Below are positions 29,001 to 38,207 of a stretch of DNA of 64,000 nucleotides, piece after piece. Position 1 is the first letter of the stretch. Each line of letters opens with the position of its first letter. The stretch is taken from contig CP060754.1 in the NCBI GenBank assembly GCA_023205875.1, forward strand, positions 1,612,001-1,676,000, given 5' to 3'. This stretch comes from Chloropicon primus (Eukaryota > Chlorophyta > Chloropicophyceae > Chloropicales > Chloropicaceae). The position numbers and the translations under genes were made by a program. The notes under the pieces were generated by a model that saw only the letters and a list, made by a program, of their open reading frames with translations, did no database searches and was not told where the DNA came from.

Positions 29001-30947
29001 AGCTTTTACAAGCCGACCCCGCAGTACTACAAGGGGCCCAAGGGTGAGACCGGGGTGGTTGACAAGGTCCTGCTCACGAGCAACGAGGAGAACCACTTTC
29101 TGGTGAAAGCTCTCGTCAGGCACACGAGGAGGCCGGAGGTTGGCGACAAGTTCTGTCTAAGTCGCGAGGAGCACGAGGTTCTGTGCGAACGCGGTTGGAT
29201 TCCGATCGAGGACGTGACGACGGACGATTTCGCACTGACGCTGGACCCAGAGGAGGGCACGATGGGGTACGAGCGCGTGCTAGAGACGCATGCGTACGAC
29301 TGCAACGACGAGTACATGTACGAGATCCACGCTCAGCAGATCAGCCTGAAGGCAACGCTCTGCCATCGCATGTGGGTGAAGAAGCGCGATAGCATGAAGT
29401 ACAGCTTTGAGTTCGCCAAGGACATCGTGGGCAAGCGCGTCTGTTACAAGAAGAACTGCGAGCACGGTCTCGATCTCTCTCAGATCGTGCACCCACCCGT
29501 ACCAGTACCAAACAAGGAGCACGTCGAGGACTGGCTCTTCTTCTTCGGCTTCTGGGTTGGTGATGGATCGGTCGAGAAGGCGAACGGGCGCGTCTCGATT
29601 GCACAGAAGGAACCAGAGATGCGCGCTCAGATCATCGATGTGTCCAAGCGTCTTGGTCTCATCTTTTCGGGAGAGTGCTACGACATCTCGTGCAACTACA
29701 ACCTGACGTACTGCAAGACCAAGAACCCAGAGCTATGTGCATTCCTCGCCCCACTGTCGGTCGGTGCGCTCAACAAGTTTCTTCCAACATGGGCGCTGCG
29801 TCTGTCAGTCGACCATTCGCGCGCTCTCCTCGCCGGGTTGCTGGCGAGCGACGGAACGTGCAACATGAACGCAAAGTACTTTGGGAACAAGGCGGCGTAC
29901 GCGTACTACACATCGTCCACTCGACTTCGCGACGACGTACAATCCCTCATTCTGAATTGTGGCTTTGCGGCGAATGTCTCAATTAGCCACGATGTCGGAT
30001 ATGAGACCATGCTGAATGATCGCCCAATTGTTGCTAATGCCACTAACTGGCGCATCTCCCTTGTCGAGCGCAAGTGCCATCCGACCGTCAACCACGGCCA
30101 TCTTCACCAGCAAAAGCGGCAGACTGAGCGGATCGTCAAGTACACCGGATCGGTTCATTGCATCACCGTTCGGACGGGCATCTTCTACGTGCGTCGAAAC
30201 GGAAAGGGATGCTGGACGGGAAACTCCTCGCGCCACGGGCAGAAGGGAGTTATTGGCGCCATCGTCCCCCAGGAGGACATGCCCTTCAGCGACATGGGGA
30301 TTTGCCCTGACCTCGTGATGAACCCCCACGGTTTCCCCTCGAGGATGACGGTGGGCAAGATGATAGAGCTCCTCGGAGGCAAGGCGGCGGTCTTCGACGG
30401 CAAGCTCAAGGACGGAACTTGCTTTGCCGGCGACAAAATCGAAGGGCTGTGCAAAGTCCTGACCGAGCACGGCTTCAGTTACTCTGGAAAGGACTACCTG
30501 ACTTGCGGGCAGAGTGGAGAGCCCCTGCAGGCTTACATTTTCATGGGACCTGTCTACTACCAGAAGCTCAAGCACATGGTCATGGACAAGATGCACGCCA
30601 GGGCGAGGGGTCCCCGAGTCGTGCTCACCAGGCAACCCACGGAGGGAAGGAGCAGGGACGGAGGCCTGAGACTAGGCGAGATGGAGAGGGACTGCCTCGT
30701 CGCCCACGGAGCAAGCCGCTTGATCTTGGAGAGGCTCATGTACTCCTCCGATCAGTTCACCGTCCACGTGTGCGCGGAGTGCGGCCTGCTCGGCTACTAC
30801 CATCACAAGGAGGAGAAAGGGTACTGCGCCAAGTGCGGGCAGACCAAGACGGTGAAACCCGTGAAGATTCCGTACGCGTGCAAGCTTCTCTTCCAGGAGC
30901 TGCAGTCCATGAACATCGTGCCAAGGCTCGAGCTTGAGAAAGCATAG
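26037..30947 (+). CDS. RPC2: RNA polymerase III second-largest subunit RPC2 (POLR3B), intein-containing precursor
   Basis: 1636-codon uninterrupted frame: 1039 residues of N-extein, a 357-residue intein (29154-30224) and 240 residues of C-extein. The extein is RPC2 rather than RPB2: [59 protein letters not shown] and [15 protein letters not shown] are Pol III forms. The C-terminus [13 protein letters not shown] and the zinc site [10 protein letters not shown]...YCAKCG are also as expected. The mature protein would be about 1279 aa, longer than human (1133). The excess is a basic/poly-Lys N-terminus, a [11 protein letters not shown] insert and a GGGRGRGQK...PPNPYQH loop. RPC2 forms half the catalytic cleft for tRNA, 5S and U6 synthesis, so the intein must excise for viability. 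TGTAATAAA follows at 31037. Confidence 0.97.
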   Translation: MVEKRVKFEEGEERGKGKGKGKEFGNGKKASASRGKMMGPHDDEAMECLTRDPSKLSMPIRHLQDKYELLPAFLRVRGLVRQHIDSFNYFIEHEIRKIVKAKANERVTCDADPNFFLRYLDIYVGEPVVTEDYVASEITPHECRLRDMTYAAPISVDIEYTRGVDKNGKPVIVTKREPLQPVFADEGDPMDVDDGGSGGRSTQGRGRQRKKGAINIGRLPLMLGCCRCVLRDKTEEELSQLQECPLDPGGYFVVKGVEKVILIQEQLSKNRVIIDIDSHGLPCASVASATHERKSKTHLIVKSDGRIMLKHNSFSEDIPLCIIFKAMGIESEQEMLQLICTSKDHMNLMVPSIRECMELEIHAQDQALEYCASKFKSSRHSYTNYNAKGGGRGRGQKSDSSHQNNADSEGPGGNNQAPPNPYQHPFAMRTKVDEARDVLAGVILSHVAAPKYNFREKVFYLSTMTRRLLEALIDPNNVDDKDYYGNKRLELAGQLLALLFEDLFKRLNSDLKRQADSTLSKANRAAQFDIAKFFRPDTITNGLEHAIASGNWTVKRFRMERKGVTQVLSRLSYVATLGMMTRITSQFEKTRKISGPRALQPSQWGMLCPCDTPEGESCGLVKNLAIMTHVTTDDEDPDSLRKLVYSLGCESIHLVTSAFEHKGQRRSLVYLNGSIIGVHRRPEALARSLRQLRRKAMGVGIYVSVHCDDSAVNIASDGGRVCRPLIICDEGVARVTAEHTKMLVENKMDFEDLLKMGLVEYLDVNEENDCLIALREENLEETTTHLEIEPFTILGVCAGLIPYPHHNQSPRNTYQCAMGKQAMGSMAYNQHKRMDTLLYLLVYPQKPLVKTKILDLIKFDQLGAGQNATVAVMSYSGYDIEDAIVMNKASLDRGFGRCVVLRKYGTTIKKYTNRTSDRIVPVNRPLDVPANDPKFAKLKKNLIRSHKLLDDDGIAAPGSKIMDGEMYINKQTPIQVRDPVPDHMHNQDSFYKPTPQYYKGPKGETGVVDKVLLTSNEENHFLVKALVRHTRRPEVGDKFCLSREEHEVLCERGWIPIEDVTTDDFALTLDPEEGTMGYERVLETHAYDCNDEYMYEIHAQQISLKATLCHRMWVKKRDSMKYSFEFAKDIVGKRVCYKKNCEHGLDLSQIVHPPVPVPNKEHVEDWLFFFGFWVGDGSVEKANGRVSIAQKEPEMRAQIIDVSKRLGLIFSGECYDISCNYNLTYCKTKNPELCAFLAPLSVGALNKFLPTWALRLSVDHSRALLAGLLASDGTCNMNAKYFGNKAAYAYYTSSTRLRDDVQSLILNCGFAANVSISHDVGYETMLNDRPIVANATNWRISLVERKCHPTVNHGHLHQQKRQTERIVKYTGSVHCITVRTGIFYVRRNGKGCWTGNSSRHGQKGVIGAIVPQEDMPFSDMGICPDLVMNPHGFPSRMTVGKMIELLGGKAAVFDGKLKDGTCFAGDKIEGLCKVLTEHGFSYSGKDYLTCGQSGEPLQAYIFMGPVYYQKLKHMVMDKMHARARGPRVVLTRQPTEGRSRDGGLRLGEMERDCLVAHGASRLILERLMYSSDQFTVHVCAECGLLGYYHHKEEKGYCAKCGQTKTVKPVKIPYACKLLFQELQSMNIVPRLELEKA
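29154..30224 (+). mobile_element. Intein with LAGLIDADG homing-endonuclease domain in RPC2
   Basis: 357 residues between Phe (GDKF) and Ser of SSRHGQKG, the most conserved active-site stretch of the polymerase. Block A begins Cys1 ([10 protein letters not shown]). Block B has Thr68 and His71 (ATLCHRMWV). Blocks F/G are [20 protein letters not shown] and CWTGN, with Asn357, extein +1 Ser and a penultimate Gly356 where most inteins have His. The endonuclease domain has two LAGLIDADG motifs, [11 protein letters not shown] (129-139, acidic Asp137) and [10 protein letters not shown] (225-234, Asp233). No frameshift or stop is present. Arginine is written with CGN in all 21 cases, unlike the AGG-rich extein, which indicates recent acquisition. 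Confidence 0.95.
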
Positions 30948-30987
30948 GACCAGGATCAGGATCAGGAAGAAGAAGGGCGAGGTGAAG

Positions 30988-30990
<3 letters not shown>

Positions 30991-31027
<37 letters not shown>
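30991..31027. repeat. (TC)n microsatellite
   Basis: About 18 TC units in the RPC2 3' region, just before a TGTAATAAA polyadenylation-like element. Confidence 0.9.
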
Positions 31028-31030
<3 letters not shown>

Positions 31031-31113
31031 GTTTGTTGTAATAAAAAATTGAAGCAAAGCCCAGAGGATCCAAGCGCCAGATCTTTCTCCCTCCTAAAAC
31101 CCCTTATCCAAAA

Positions 31114-32616
31114 ATGGCTGCTGCTGTGCGGCGAGGTTGCGCGAGGATCGCTGGCGATCAGAAGGGAGGGGGGACCGGTCGGTCGCACTCCGCCGGGCGA
31201 TACAAGTCGGCGAATGGCGTGAGTCCGTTGTCGTCCAGCAGCGAGGAGGTTGGCGTGAGCCCGTTGTCGTCCAGCAGCGAGGAGGTTGGCGTGAGCCCGT
31301 CGTCGTCCAGCAGCGGGAGGAGGTCCGCTCTCTTTGGAGGCCTACTGGCGACTTCCCTCCTCTCTCAGGCGTCGTGGGCGCCGCCCTCCCTCGCGACGCT
31401 GGGGCCGGAGTCGAGTTGGCCGCTGTGGCTGGCGCTTCCCGTGGCGCCGTACTCGCGCAGGAAGACGATACGGACGAAAGTTGCGCCCAAGGTCTGGACC
31501 TTCGACCAGAGCATAGGGATCTACTACGTGCACGTTCCGATCCGGATGACAGTGGTGGCGATGGAAAGCGGCGGCCTCTTCGTTTACGCTCCCGTCGCAC
31601 CCACGAAGGAGTGCCTGAACCTGCTGCAGCCCCTGATTGAGGAACACGGAGACGTCAGGTTCATCGTCCTGCCCTCCGTGGCGGTCGAGCACAAGGTGAA
31701 CGCCGGGCCCTTCGCCCGGCGTTTCCCCAATGCGGAGTTCTACGTGGCTTCGAATCAGTACGCGTTCCCGGTGAACCTGCCTGGATCCTTTCTCGGGTTT
31801 CCGAGCTGGACCAAGACGCTCCCCGACAGCAGCGACGACATGAAGGGTGCCGCACCGGCTTGGGGCGGAGAGCTCGAGCACGAGGTGCTCCGAGTGAAGC
31901 CGGGGCCGGGAAGCGACTACCAGGACGCGGCCTTCTTCCACCGGCCCTCCAAGACGTTGCTGGTCTGCGATGCGGTCTTCGCAGTGACAGAAAACCCGCC
32001 TCCGATCCTCGAGAGCGACCCGGAGTACGTGAGGGCATTGCTCTTCCACGCAAGGGACTCCGCCGAGGAAGTGCCCCGAGACACGCAAGAGAACCGGAGA
32101 AAGGGCTGGAGGAGGATCATCCTGTACGCGAACTTTTTCATCCCCGGGGCGGCCAAAGCGGACTTGGGCCTGAAGCCGATCGCCGAGGCCTTGAAGCAGC
32201 CAGGGTTCCCACTTGGATGGGGCGGGTGGCTGCCGTTCGAGTGGAGGGACACGGAGCTGAAAGACTTCGAGCAGTTCAGCCAGGGGGGGCGGCCGAACAT
32301 CCTGCCCATCATTCAGATCATTCTCGCGAGGGATCCCGCCGCAGTGTTCGCTTGGCTGGACAGGATGAGCGCCAAGGGTTGGGACTTTCAGAGCGTTGTG
32401 CCCGCCCACCTCGACGCCCCACTGGACATCGGGCTCAAGGAGTTCGCAGCAACGTTTGACTTTGCGTTTGGGGACAAGAAGAACGAGGTCAGGTCGTGTG
32501 ACGAGGACGTAGAGTTCCTGAGGAAGGCGGAGGAGGGCGCTCTGAATTTTTCGGTGTACAAAACTCCGTACGGGACTTTGTCGGGGAAGACGGGCCCGTG
32601 CCAGTTGCGCGCTTGA
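31114..32616 (+). CDS. DUF4336-family protein, plastid-targeted
   Basis: 500 aa. The N-terminus (about 1-95) is transit-like and contains an internal 12-residue repeat (GVSPLSSSSEEV, 2.7 copies, residues about 35-67), followed by a hydrophobic Ala/Leu stretch (about 73-95) that could be a thylakoid-type second signal. The rest matches the plant/cyanobacterial DUF4336 pattern: WTFDQSIGIYYVHVPIRMTV, IVLPSVAVEHKVNAGPFA, then a distant metallo-beta-lactamase-like core with FHRPSKTLLVCDAVF and VVPAHLDAP. The function of the family is unknown. Confidence 0.75.
   Translation: MAAAVRRGCARIAGDQKGGGTGRSHSAGRYKSANGVSPLSSSSEEVGVSPLSSSSEEVGVSPSSSSSGRRSALFGGLLATSLLSQASWAPPSLATLGPESSWPLWLALPVAPYSRRKTIRTKVAPKVWTFDQSIGIYYVHVPIRMTVVAMESGGLFVYAPVAPTKECLNLLQPLIEEHGDVRFIVLPSVAVEHKVNAGPFARRFPNAEFYVASNQYAFPVNLPGSFLGFPSWTKTLPDSSDDMKGAAPAWGGELEHEVLRVKPGPGSDYQDAAFFHRPSKTLLVCDAVFAVTENPPPILESDPEYVRALLFHARDSAEEVPRDTQENRRKGWRRIILYANFFIPGAAKADLGLKPIAEALKQPGFPLGWGGWLPFEWRDTELKDFEQFSQGGRPNILPIIQIILARDPAAVFAWLDRMSAKGWDFQSVVPAHLDAPLDIGLKEFAATFDFAFGDKKNEVRSCDEDVEFLRKAEEGALNFSVYKTPYGTLSGKTGPCQLRA
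31216..31316 (+). repeat. 36-bp tandem repeat inside a coding transit region
   Basis: Units 31216-31251 and 31252-31287 differ at one base (AGT/AGC). A third partial unit runs to about 31316 with TTG changed to TCG. The unit is an exact 12 codons, so copy number can change without frame loss. Confidence 0.95.
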
Positions 32617-32625
32617 CGTAAACGA

Positions 32626-32629
<4 letters not shown>

Positions 32630-32658
<29 letters not shown>
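32630..32658. repeat. (CTG)n trinucleotide repeat
   Basis: About nine to ten CTG units 14 bp past the DUF4336 stop, in its 3' UTR and close to the convergent cytochrome b5 gene. Confidence 0.9.
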
Positions 32659-32659
<1 letters not shown>

Positions 32660-32723
32660 GTATGCCTGTGTATAGATAGATATATCAAGGACGACGACTC
32701 GTTGAGGAGCGCGCACGGTTTAC

Positions 32724-33290
32724 TTATTTGACCCTCAAGGCCCGGAGCCTGCCCACGAGGGAGTTTCGCCGCTTGGGATGACTCTCCTCGACTTTGGGCT
32801 CCTTCCGGCGCTGCGGATAGCCCGCCGCTTCGAGGTAACGGCACAGCTGATCGGTCAGCCCCTGCTTGTGCCTCTGCCAGAAGTTCACGACCTCGCCAGG
32901 GAGCCACGCGGGCAAGGGGTGGCCACCGGCGGGCACCACGTCGACCTCCCCCTCGTCCTCGCCCTCGTCCTCCTCCACCGAGATCACCCCGATTTGAAAG
33001 TCGGCCAGCTGCTTCCACGCCGTGAGCGAGTGCGTGTACTCGAACTCCTCGGTGGTGTCTTTGCCCAAGTTTCGAGTGATGGCCAGCGCGGTTGAGACTT
33101 GCCCCGCGTTGTCGAAACCAGGGTGGGTGATCGCAAAATTCGTGATGTCGTACACCCTGTCGTAGATAATGACCCACCCGTCCTCCAGAGTGTTGTGCTT
33201 TTGCACCTCGCTCTTTGTGAACTTGGGCCAAAGCGACCTCTCCTCGACTGAGGGTCCCCCTCGATGCTTCACCCTCCTGATGGCAGGCAT
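32724..33290 (-). CDS. Cytochrome b5-domain protein
   Basis: 188 aa from the ATG at 33290. A cytochrome b5-like heme domain covers about 25-110: SEVQKHNTLEDGWVIIYDRV, then YDIT, the axial-ligand motif HPGFDN (first His) and THSLTAWKQL (second His). It differs from soluble b5 in the spacing between the two histidines (an extra TRNLGKDTTEEFEY). This is the form seen in small b5-like proteins of algae and flagellates. An acidic linker and a basic C-terminal tail follow, with no membrane anchor. It may carry electrons or bind heme; the partner is unknown. Confidence 0.85.
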   Translation of the reverse strand: MPAIRRVKHRGGPSVEERSLWPKFTKSEVQKHNTLEDGWVIIYDRVYDITNFAITHPGFDNAGQVSTALAITRNLGKDTTEEFEYTHSLTAWKQLADFQIGVISVEEDEGEDEGEVDVVPAGGHPLPAWLPGEVVNFWQRHKQGLTDQLCRYLEAAGYPQRRKEPKVEESHPKRRNSLVGRLRALRVK

Positions 33291-33793
33291 GACACAACCC
33301 CCCCCCAATCAATCGACACAAACACACACAAACACACGACGGCGCGAGAGCCTGGAGTGAAAAAGAAAAAAGAAAAAAAATCGCCGCACGGCACCAAGTC
33401 TCCGACCCCTCTGTTGCGGCAATCAATCCATCAAACGCGCGCGATGTGGTGCCTCTCCCTCTCTTGTATCAATAACGCTCGAGCATGGCTTCCCAGCCTC
33501 ACAATCTGTACACCTAAACCTGCACAGTTTACATTGGTTGTTGGGTAATATAATTCTGACAGCTTCATCATCTGTCTGTTCGGTTCCCTTGCGCGCAGTG
33601 GTTGGCATTGGGTGGACAGGGTCTCGATACGTACCCTGGAACCGAATCGCGGGTCGCTTTCCATTCGTCGGAGACCCACGCTTCCACCCACGGGAGGTGC
33701 CTTTGAAAAGAACTGCGAGACCAGTCGACGAGGACATCGTATCACAGCTGTGGGTGCCAAGGTGGTCCCAAGGTGAGAGGGAAGGAAGACGTC
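33291..33793. promoter_or_regulatory. Divergent spacer between cytochrome b5 and myosin genes
   Basis: 503 bp containing a short ACACACAAACACAC run (33320-33338), an A/G-rich tract (33360-33385) and otherwise unique sequence. The ORFs here have no recognisable content. Confidence 0.45.
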
Positions 33794-36700
33794 ATGGGGA
33801 ACAAGGCGAGGCCTCCTCCCCCGCCCAAGGGCAAGAAAAAACCACCACCACCGCCCCCCAAGGGAAGGAAGAGCGTGTCCAAGGAGGCACCACCACCGTC
33901 ACAACCGGAAGAGAGGACGCGGAAGAAGAGCGTCGTGAAAGGGAGCCAAGGGAAGGCCAACGGCCACCAGCACCACGTTCCGGTGAAATCTGTTCAGGTG
34001 CACGACTTTGGGAACGGGGAGTCCCCGCCGGACGACCTCATCAAGCTGAACAAGCTGGAAGAGGGGTTCATCGTGGGCAGTCTGAGGGAGAGGTACAACA
34101 GGGACGTCATATACACTTACGTCGGCACGGTGCTGATCTCTGTGAACCCGTACCACGTGATAGATGACCTTTACACGCCCTCGACGATGGATTCGTACGC
34201 GAGCGTGCCGCAGGAGAACGTCCACGACGACCTCCCCCCACACATCTTCGCCATAGCGAGCGGAGCGTACCACGGCCTCATGTCGTCCTGGAGGAACCAG
34301 GCCATCCTGATCAGCGGGGAGTCCGGAGCGGGCAAGACGGAAGCCTGCAAGCTCGTGCTCGAGTACCTGATGGAAATGAGCGCGAGGGCACCGAAAGCCA
34401 AGGAGGACGGCCCGGGGGGCGCATCATCGGGGGCGGCCGAGGAGGAATACGGGTACGGACTCGATCGGCTGGAAAACCAGTGCATGCAAGCCCAGACCAT
34501 CTTCGAGTCCTTTGGCAACGCAAAGACCGTTCGCAACAACAACTCGTCGAGGTTCGGCAAGTGGATAGAGGTCCTCTTCGGCAACTCGGGCCACATCAGC
34601 GGGGCCCACATCAAGACCTACCTTCTGGAGAAATCGAGGCTCACCAAAGTGGACACCGGGGAGAGGAACTACCACGTGTTCTACCAGATGCTGGCGTACC
34701 TGAACAGTCCCCAGGGCGCGGGGGACGAGAGGATGTCGAGGTTCAAGCTCCAGAAGACGACCTGGAAGTCGTTCTCTTACCTCAGCTCGTCGAAGGGTGG
34801 GCAAGAGGGCGGCGGGCACAAGGAGCTAGCGTTCGTGGACTCGGACAACTTTGACAAGCTCATCACCTCGCTGAACATCTTCGGGCTGAACAGCGAGGCC
34901 ATAGACACGATCATGCAGCTTTTGGCGGCCATCTTGCACCTCGGGAACATAAAGTTCGCGAACAAGAGGATTCAGAACGAGAGCAGCGACGTTCAGGGCT
35001 CGGTGGCCGCCCCCCCCCCTCCTGGGAGGAGGACGGAGTCCCCCCTGTCCAACGCGGCGGAGCTTATGGGGGTTCCGCCCGAGGCGTTGGAGAGGGCCAT
35101 GTGCTACAGCAGCGTGACGGCGGGCAGGGACGTGATAGAGAAGCCGAACACGGTGGAGGAGTCCTACCGGTCCAGAGATGCGCTTGCGAAGGGCGTTTAC
35201 GAGGGCTTGTTCAAGTGGATTGGATCGCACATCAACAGGGTGATGAAGCTGCAGTCCCAGGCAGGGGACTCCGACGTCACTTCCAACAAGGTCATAGGTA
35301 TTCTGGACATCTTTGGGTTCGAGAGCTTGCAGACCAACAGCTTTGAGCAGATTTGCATCAATTACTGCAACGAGAAGCTTCACTTTCATTTCAACGAAGA
35401 GTGCTTCAGGATCGAGCAGCAGGAGTACATCGCGGAGGGAGTGTCCGTGGAGAATGTGCCGTACATCGACAACGCGGAGTGCATCGACATGTTTGAGGCG
35501 AGTGGCAAGGCGGGATCGCCTGGAATCTTCGCCTTGATCGACACAGAAGTACATGCTCCGGGAGGAAGCGAGGTGAAGCTGCTGGAAAACATGTATGGCC
35601 TCCTGAAGGACAAGGAGAACCTGACGAAGCCCCACCCGAGAGAGGGCGATTCCAGGCAGTGCTTCAAGGTCATCCACTACGCTGGTACTGTCGTGTACAA
35701 CTCGGCTGGGCTCCTGGAGAAGAGCAGGGACACGATTCACCCGGACATCAGGAAGATGATCAAAGGAAGCTCCTCGAGCTTGGTGAGGGACATCGCAGAA
35801 ATTATTGGTGCGGACAGGTCCTCAAAGACGCCCGGCAAGTCGAACAAGGCGACTTTGGGAACACAGTTCTGCAAGCAACTCAGCTCGCTGATGGGAACGG
35901 TGAACGAAGCAAGTCCCCATTTTGTCAAGTGCATGAAGCCGAACGACAAGTCTTCGCAAAAGCTGTTCATGGTGGAGAATGTGATCGAGCAGCTGAGGTG
36001 CGCTGGCATCCTTTCCCTGTGCCAGCTGAGGAAGGTCGGGTTTTGCGAAAGGATCACGTTCTCTGAATTTGTCTCCAAGTACTCGTGCTTGAGCGGGAAG
36101 CAGTCCAACAGCTCGAAGGATATCGAGGAGGTCATCGAGAGACTGTCCAGCAAGTCGCTGCTGCATGGCGACGGCTGGGTGAAAGGCCACACCAAGATTA
36201 TGCTCAAGACAGGGCAGCACAACACCTTGGAGAAAGCGCTGCTTGTCGTAAAACGGAAAGCTGTGGCGAAGATAGAGAAGCAAGTCCGAGTTTCGCTCTT
36301 CAGGAAAAGGTTTTCTGAGGCCATGGCGGTGAAGAACAACCTCAAAGCGGCCATGGGGAGAGAAAATCTCTCTGAGATCAAAGCGTGCATGGATGCTCTA
36401 GAGGACAGGCTCCCTGGCATCTTCAGCAGCCTGCCAGTCTACTCAAAGGCGAAGAATCTGACCCAGCGCCTGAACCGCGAGATGGAAGCCATAAGCCTTC
36501 TGAAGAAGGCCATCGATTCCAGGCACGTCCAAACGCTCAAGAGCGCGCTGAAAACGTCGCTGGAGCTCGGCTACAAGAAGGATGCGTACGTGGAGGCCCA
36601 AGCACTCCTTGAGACGATTGCCAGGGAAAGTGCCCTTGAAAGCCTGCAGACCGCGATGCAATCGAAGAAGAAGGCGGACCTCAAGAAAGCCCTCAAGCAG

Positions 36701-38155
36701 GCCAAATCCGCGGGTCTGAGTGACGACGAGAATGTGAAACGCGCAGAGCTGCTGCTTCAGGAATTGGGCAAGCCTAAGGCGAAGGCAAAGCCAGCGGAGC
36801 CAGCAGCGACAGCAGGGAAGGTGAGCTCAAGTCTCCTCGACGCGATGCATGAAGTGGAGAATGAGGGGCAGCCGAAAGTTCAGGACGATGCTGAAGAGAC
36901 TGAAGAGAAGGAAGCGAAAGAGGCCTCTGCCGGTGATGGGGAGGCTGACCTGCTGACCCAATTTGGCCTGGGGGCCGACAAGAAGGAGGGCTATGGGGAG
37001 GAATCAGAGGTCTTGGCAGATTTCGGAATGGTGTTGTCGCCCAAAGGACAGGCTTCCGGCGAAGGAGAGAAGAGCGCAGAAAACCTCGGGAAGGAGTTCA
37101 GCGCCCTTGGCCTCTCCAGATTACCAAGCACGGAGTTGTGGCGCACTGTTGTTGGAGTGGCAGACATTCTGTCGGCCAAGCTGAACACGAACTCCATGAT
37201 CATGCCCAAGGAGGCTGCTTTCTTCAGGTCGTGCGTTGCAGCTGCAGAGGCGGAGACTACTCTGTCAGATGATCAGGGCACCCAGCTCACGGAGATCAAA
37301 GAGCTCTGCGCCCGGGTGTCGGAGACGTCTGAGTGCAACGAGAACCTGAAGAACGCGGTGTACACGAAGAACCTGGATAAATTGATCGACGCGCTGGAGA
37401 CCGTGGAGAGCCTCGGCATGGAGAGCCCTTACATTGAGCAGGCCAAGACCCTTCAGCAGGACCTGCAGAGGCAAGAGATGGAGAAGAGCAGCACGTCCGC
37501 CCCCTCTGAGTCGCAGATTATAGACATAGCGAAGAGCAGCAGGTGGAGGTTCGACAAGTTTGTCAAGCTGAGGTCAAGGGACGACTTTGTGAGAGGCAAG
37601 TGGAGGGGAAGGAAGAGGCTGATGGGCCTGATGCTGCAGCACCAGAGGGAGAACTTGCCGAACTCCTTGACGTGCCAGTCGACCTCTTTCCCCAACTTGA
37701 ACAGGATCGCGACGAGCTCCTTCAAGTGCCTCCTGGGGGCGACTGGGGTGAAGAAGACGACCTTCCCGGCCGGGCACGCGCACGAGCTTCTCAAGACGGG
37801 GCTGAAGCACGAAGCTCTCAGGGACGAGATCCTGATCCAGCAGATCAAGCAGATTCACAACAACCAGGACCCAAAGTCGACCTACACGGGCTGGCTCCTG
37901 CTGTGCATCTGGATAAGCCTGTTCTGCCCCTCCATCGAATTTGAGCTGCACTTGATCAACTTTTTGATCTTCTTCCGGGAGCACGGCGTGTACGGCATGT
38001 ACGCCAAGTACTGCCTGGCGGTGCTGCAAAAGCAGTTTCAGGTGGAAGAAGTCGAACTCAAGAAGATTGCGAAGAAGATAGCCTTGCCCTCGGTGGACCA
38101 GCTCTCCTCGGTCTTGCAGGGAAAGAGCACTCCGTTCATCAAGAAATTGGATTAA
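33794..38155 (+). CDS. Unconventional myosin with C-terminal MyTH4 domain
   Basis: 1453 aa in one exon. A Pro/Lys-rich N-terminal extension (PPPPPKGKKKPPPPPP, residues 7-25) precedes the motor at about 70-810. The P-loop is GESGAGKTE (175-183), switch I is NNNSSRFGKW and switch II/relay is LDIFGFESLQTNSFEQ. The actin-binding and converter end is CAGILSLCQLRKVGF. One degenerate IQ-like motif follows (KIEKQVRVSLFRKRF). The middle has helical repeats (LLKKAIDSRHVQTLKSALKT and variants) and an acidic linker. The last about 220 residues form a MyTH4 domain (LRDEILIQQIKQIHNNQDPK, then STYTGWLLLCIWISLFCPS); no FERM domain follows. MyTH4 domains bind microtubules or membrane-cortex partners. It is not a standard plant class VIII or XI tail. 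Confidence 0.92.
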   Translation: MGNKARPPPPPKGKKKPPPPPPKGRKSVSKEAPPPSQPEERTRKKSVVKGSQGKANGHQHHVPVKSVQVHDFGNGESPPDDLIKLNKLEEGFIVGSLRERYNRDVIYTYVGTVLISVNPYHVIDDLYTPSTMDSYASVPQENVHDDLPPHIFAIASGAYHGLMSSWRNQAILISGESGAGKTEACKLVLEYLMEMSARAPKAKEDGPGGASSGAAEEEYGYGLDRLENQCMQAQTIFESFGNAKTVRNNNSSRFGKWIEVLFGNSGHISGAHIKTYLLEKSRLTKVDTGERNYHVFYQMLAYLNSPQGAGDERMSRFKLQKTTWKSFSYLSSSKGGQEGGGHKELAFVDSDNFDKLITSLNIFGLNSEAIDTIMQLLAAILHLGNIKFANKRIQNESSDVQGSVAAPPPPGRRTESPLSNAAELMGVPPEALERAMCYSSVTAGRDVIEKPNTVEESYRSRDALAKGVYEGLFKWIGSHINRVMKLQSQAGDSDVTSNKVIGILDIFGFESLQTNSFEQICINYCNEKLHFHFNEECFRIEQQEYIAEGVSVENVPYIDNAECIDMFEASGKAGSPGIFALIDTEVHAPGGSEVKLLENMYGLLKDKENLTKPHPREGDSRQCFKVIHYAGTVVYNSAGLLEKSRDTIHPDIRKMIKGSSSSLVRDIAEIIGADRSSKTPGKSNKATLGTQFCKQLSSLMGTVNEASPHFVKCMKPNDKSSQKLFMVENVIEQLRCAGILSLCQLRKVGFCERITFSEFVSKYSCLSGKQSNSSKDIEEVIERLSSKSLLHGDGWVKGHTKIMLKTGQHNTLEKALLVVKRKAVAKIEKQVRVSLFRKRFSEAMAVKNNLKAAMGRENLSEIKACMDALEDRLPGIFSSLPVYSKAKNLTQRLNREMEAISLLKKAIDSRHVQTLKSALKTSLELGYKKDAYVEAQALLETIARESALESLQTAMQSKKKADLKKALKQAKSAGLSDDENVKRAELLLQELGKPKAKAKPAEPAATAGKVSSSLLDAMHEVENEGQPKVQDDAEETEEKEAKEASAGDGEADLLTQFGLGADKKEGYGEESEVLADFGMVLSPKGQASGEGEKSAENLGKEFSALGLSRLPSTELWRTVVGVADILSAKLNTNSMIMPKEAAFFRSCVAAAEAETTLSDDQGTQLTEIKELCARVSETSECNENLKNAVYTKNLDKLIDALETVESLGMESPYIEQAKTLQQDLQRQEMEKSSTSAPSESQIIDIAKSSRWRFDKFVKLRSRDDFVRGKWRGRKRLMGLMLQHQRENLPNSLTCQSTSFPNLNRIATSSFKCLLGATGVKKTTFPAGHAHELLKTGLKHEALRDEILIQQIKQIHNNQDPKSTYTGWLLLCIWISLFCPSIEFELHLINFLIFFREHGVYGMYAKYCLAVLQKQFQVEEVELKKIAKKIALPSVDQLSSVLQGKSTPFIKKLD

Positions 38156-38207
38156 CGGCTCTAATTCGTTGTTGTTAGCATAATCAACCGTGTTTTCCAC
38201 GACGCGA

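Noticed and set aside
26037-30947. RPB2 (Pol II) as the identity of the intein host
   Set aside because: N-terminal and central motifs ([39 protein letters not shown]) and the [10 protein letters not shown]-terminus fit the Pol III subunit RPC2 better.
31216-31316. Short tandem units considered as a CRISPR-like array
   Set aside because: Contiguous 36-bp units without spacers inside a coding frame; a plain tandem duplication.
31342-33426. 694-codon minus-strand ORF across DUF4336 and cytochrome b5 genes
   Set aside because: It spans two genes and a CTG repeat (poly-Gln), and gives only low-complexity sequence.
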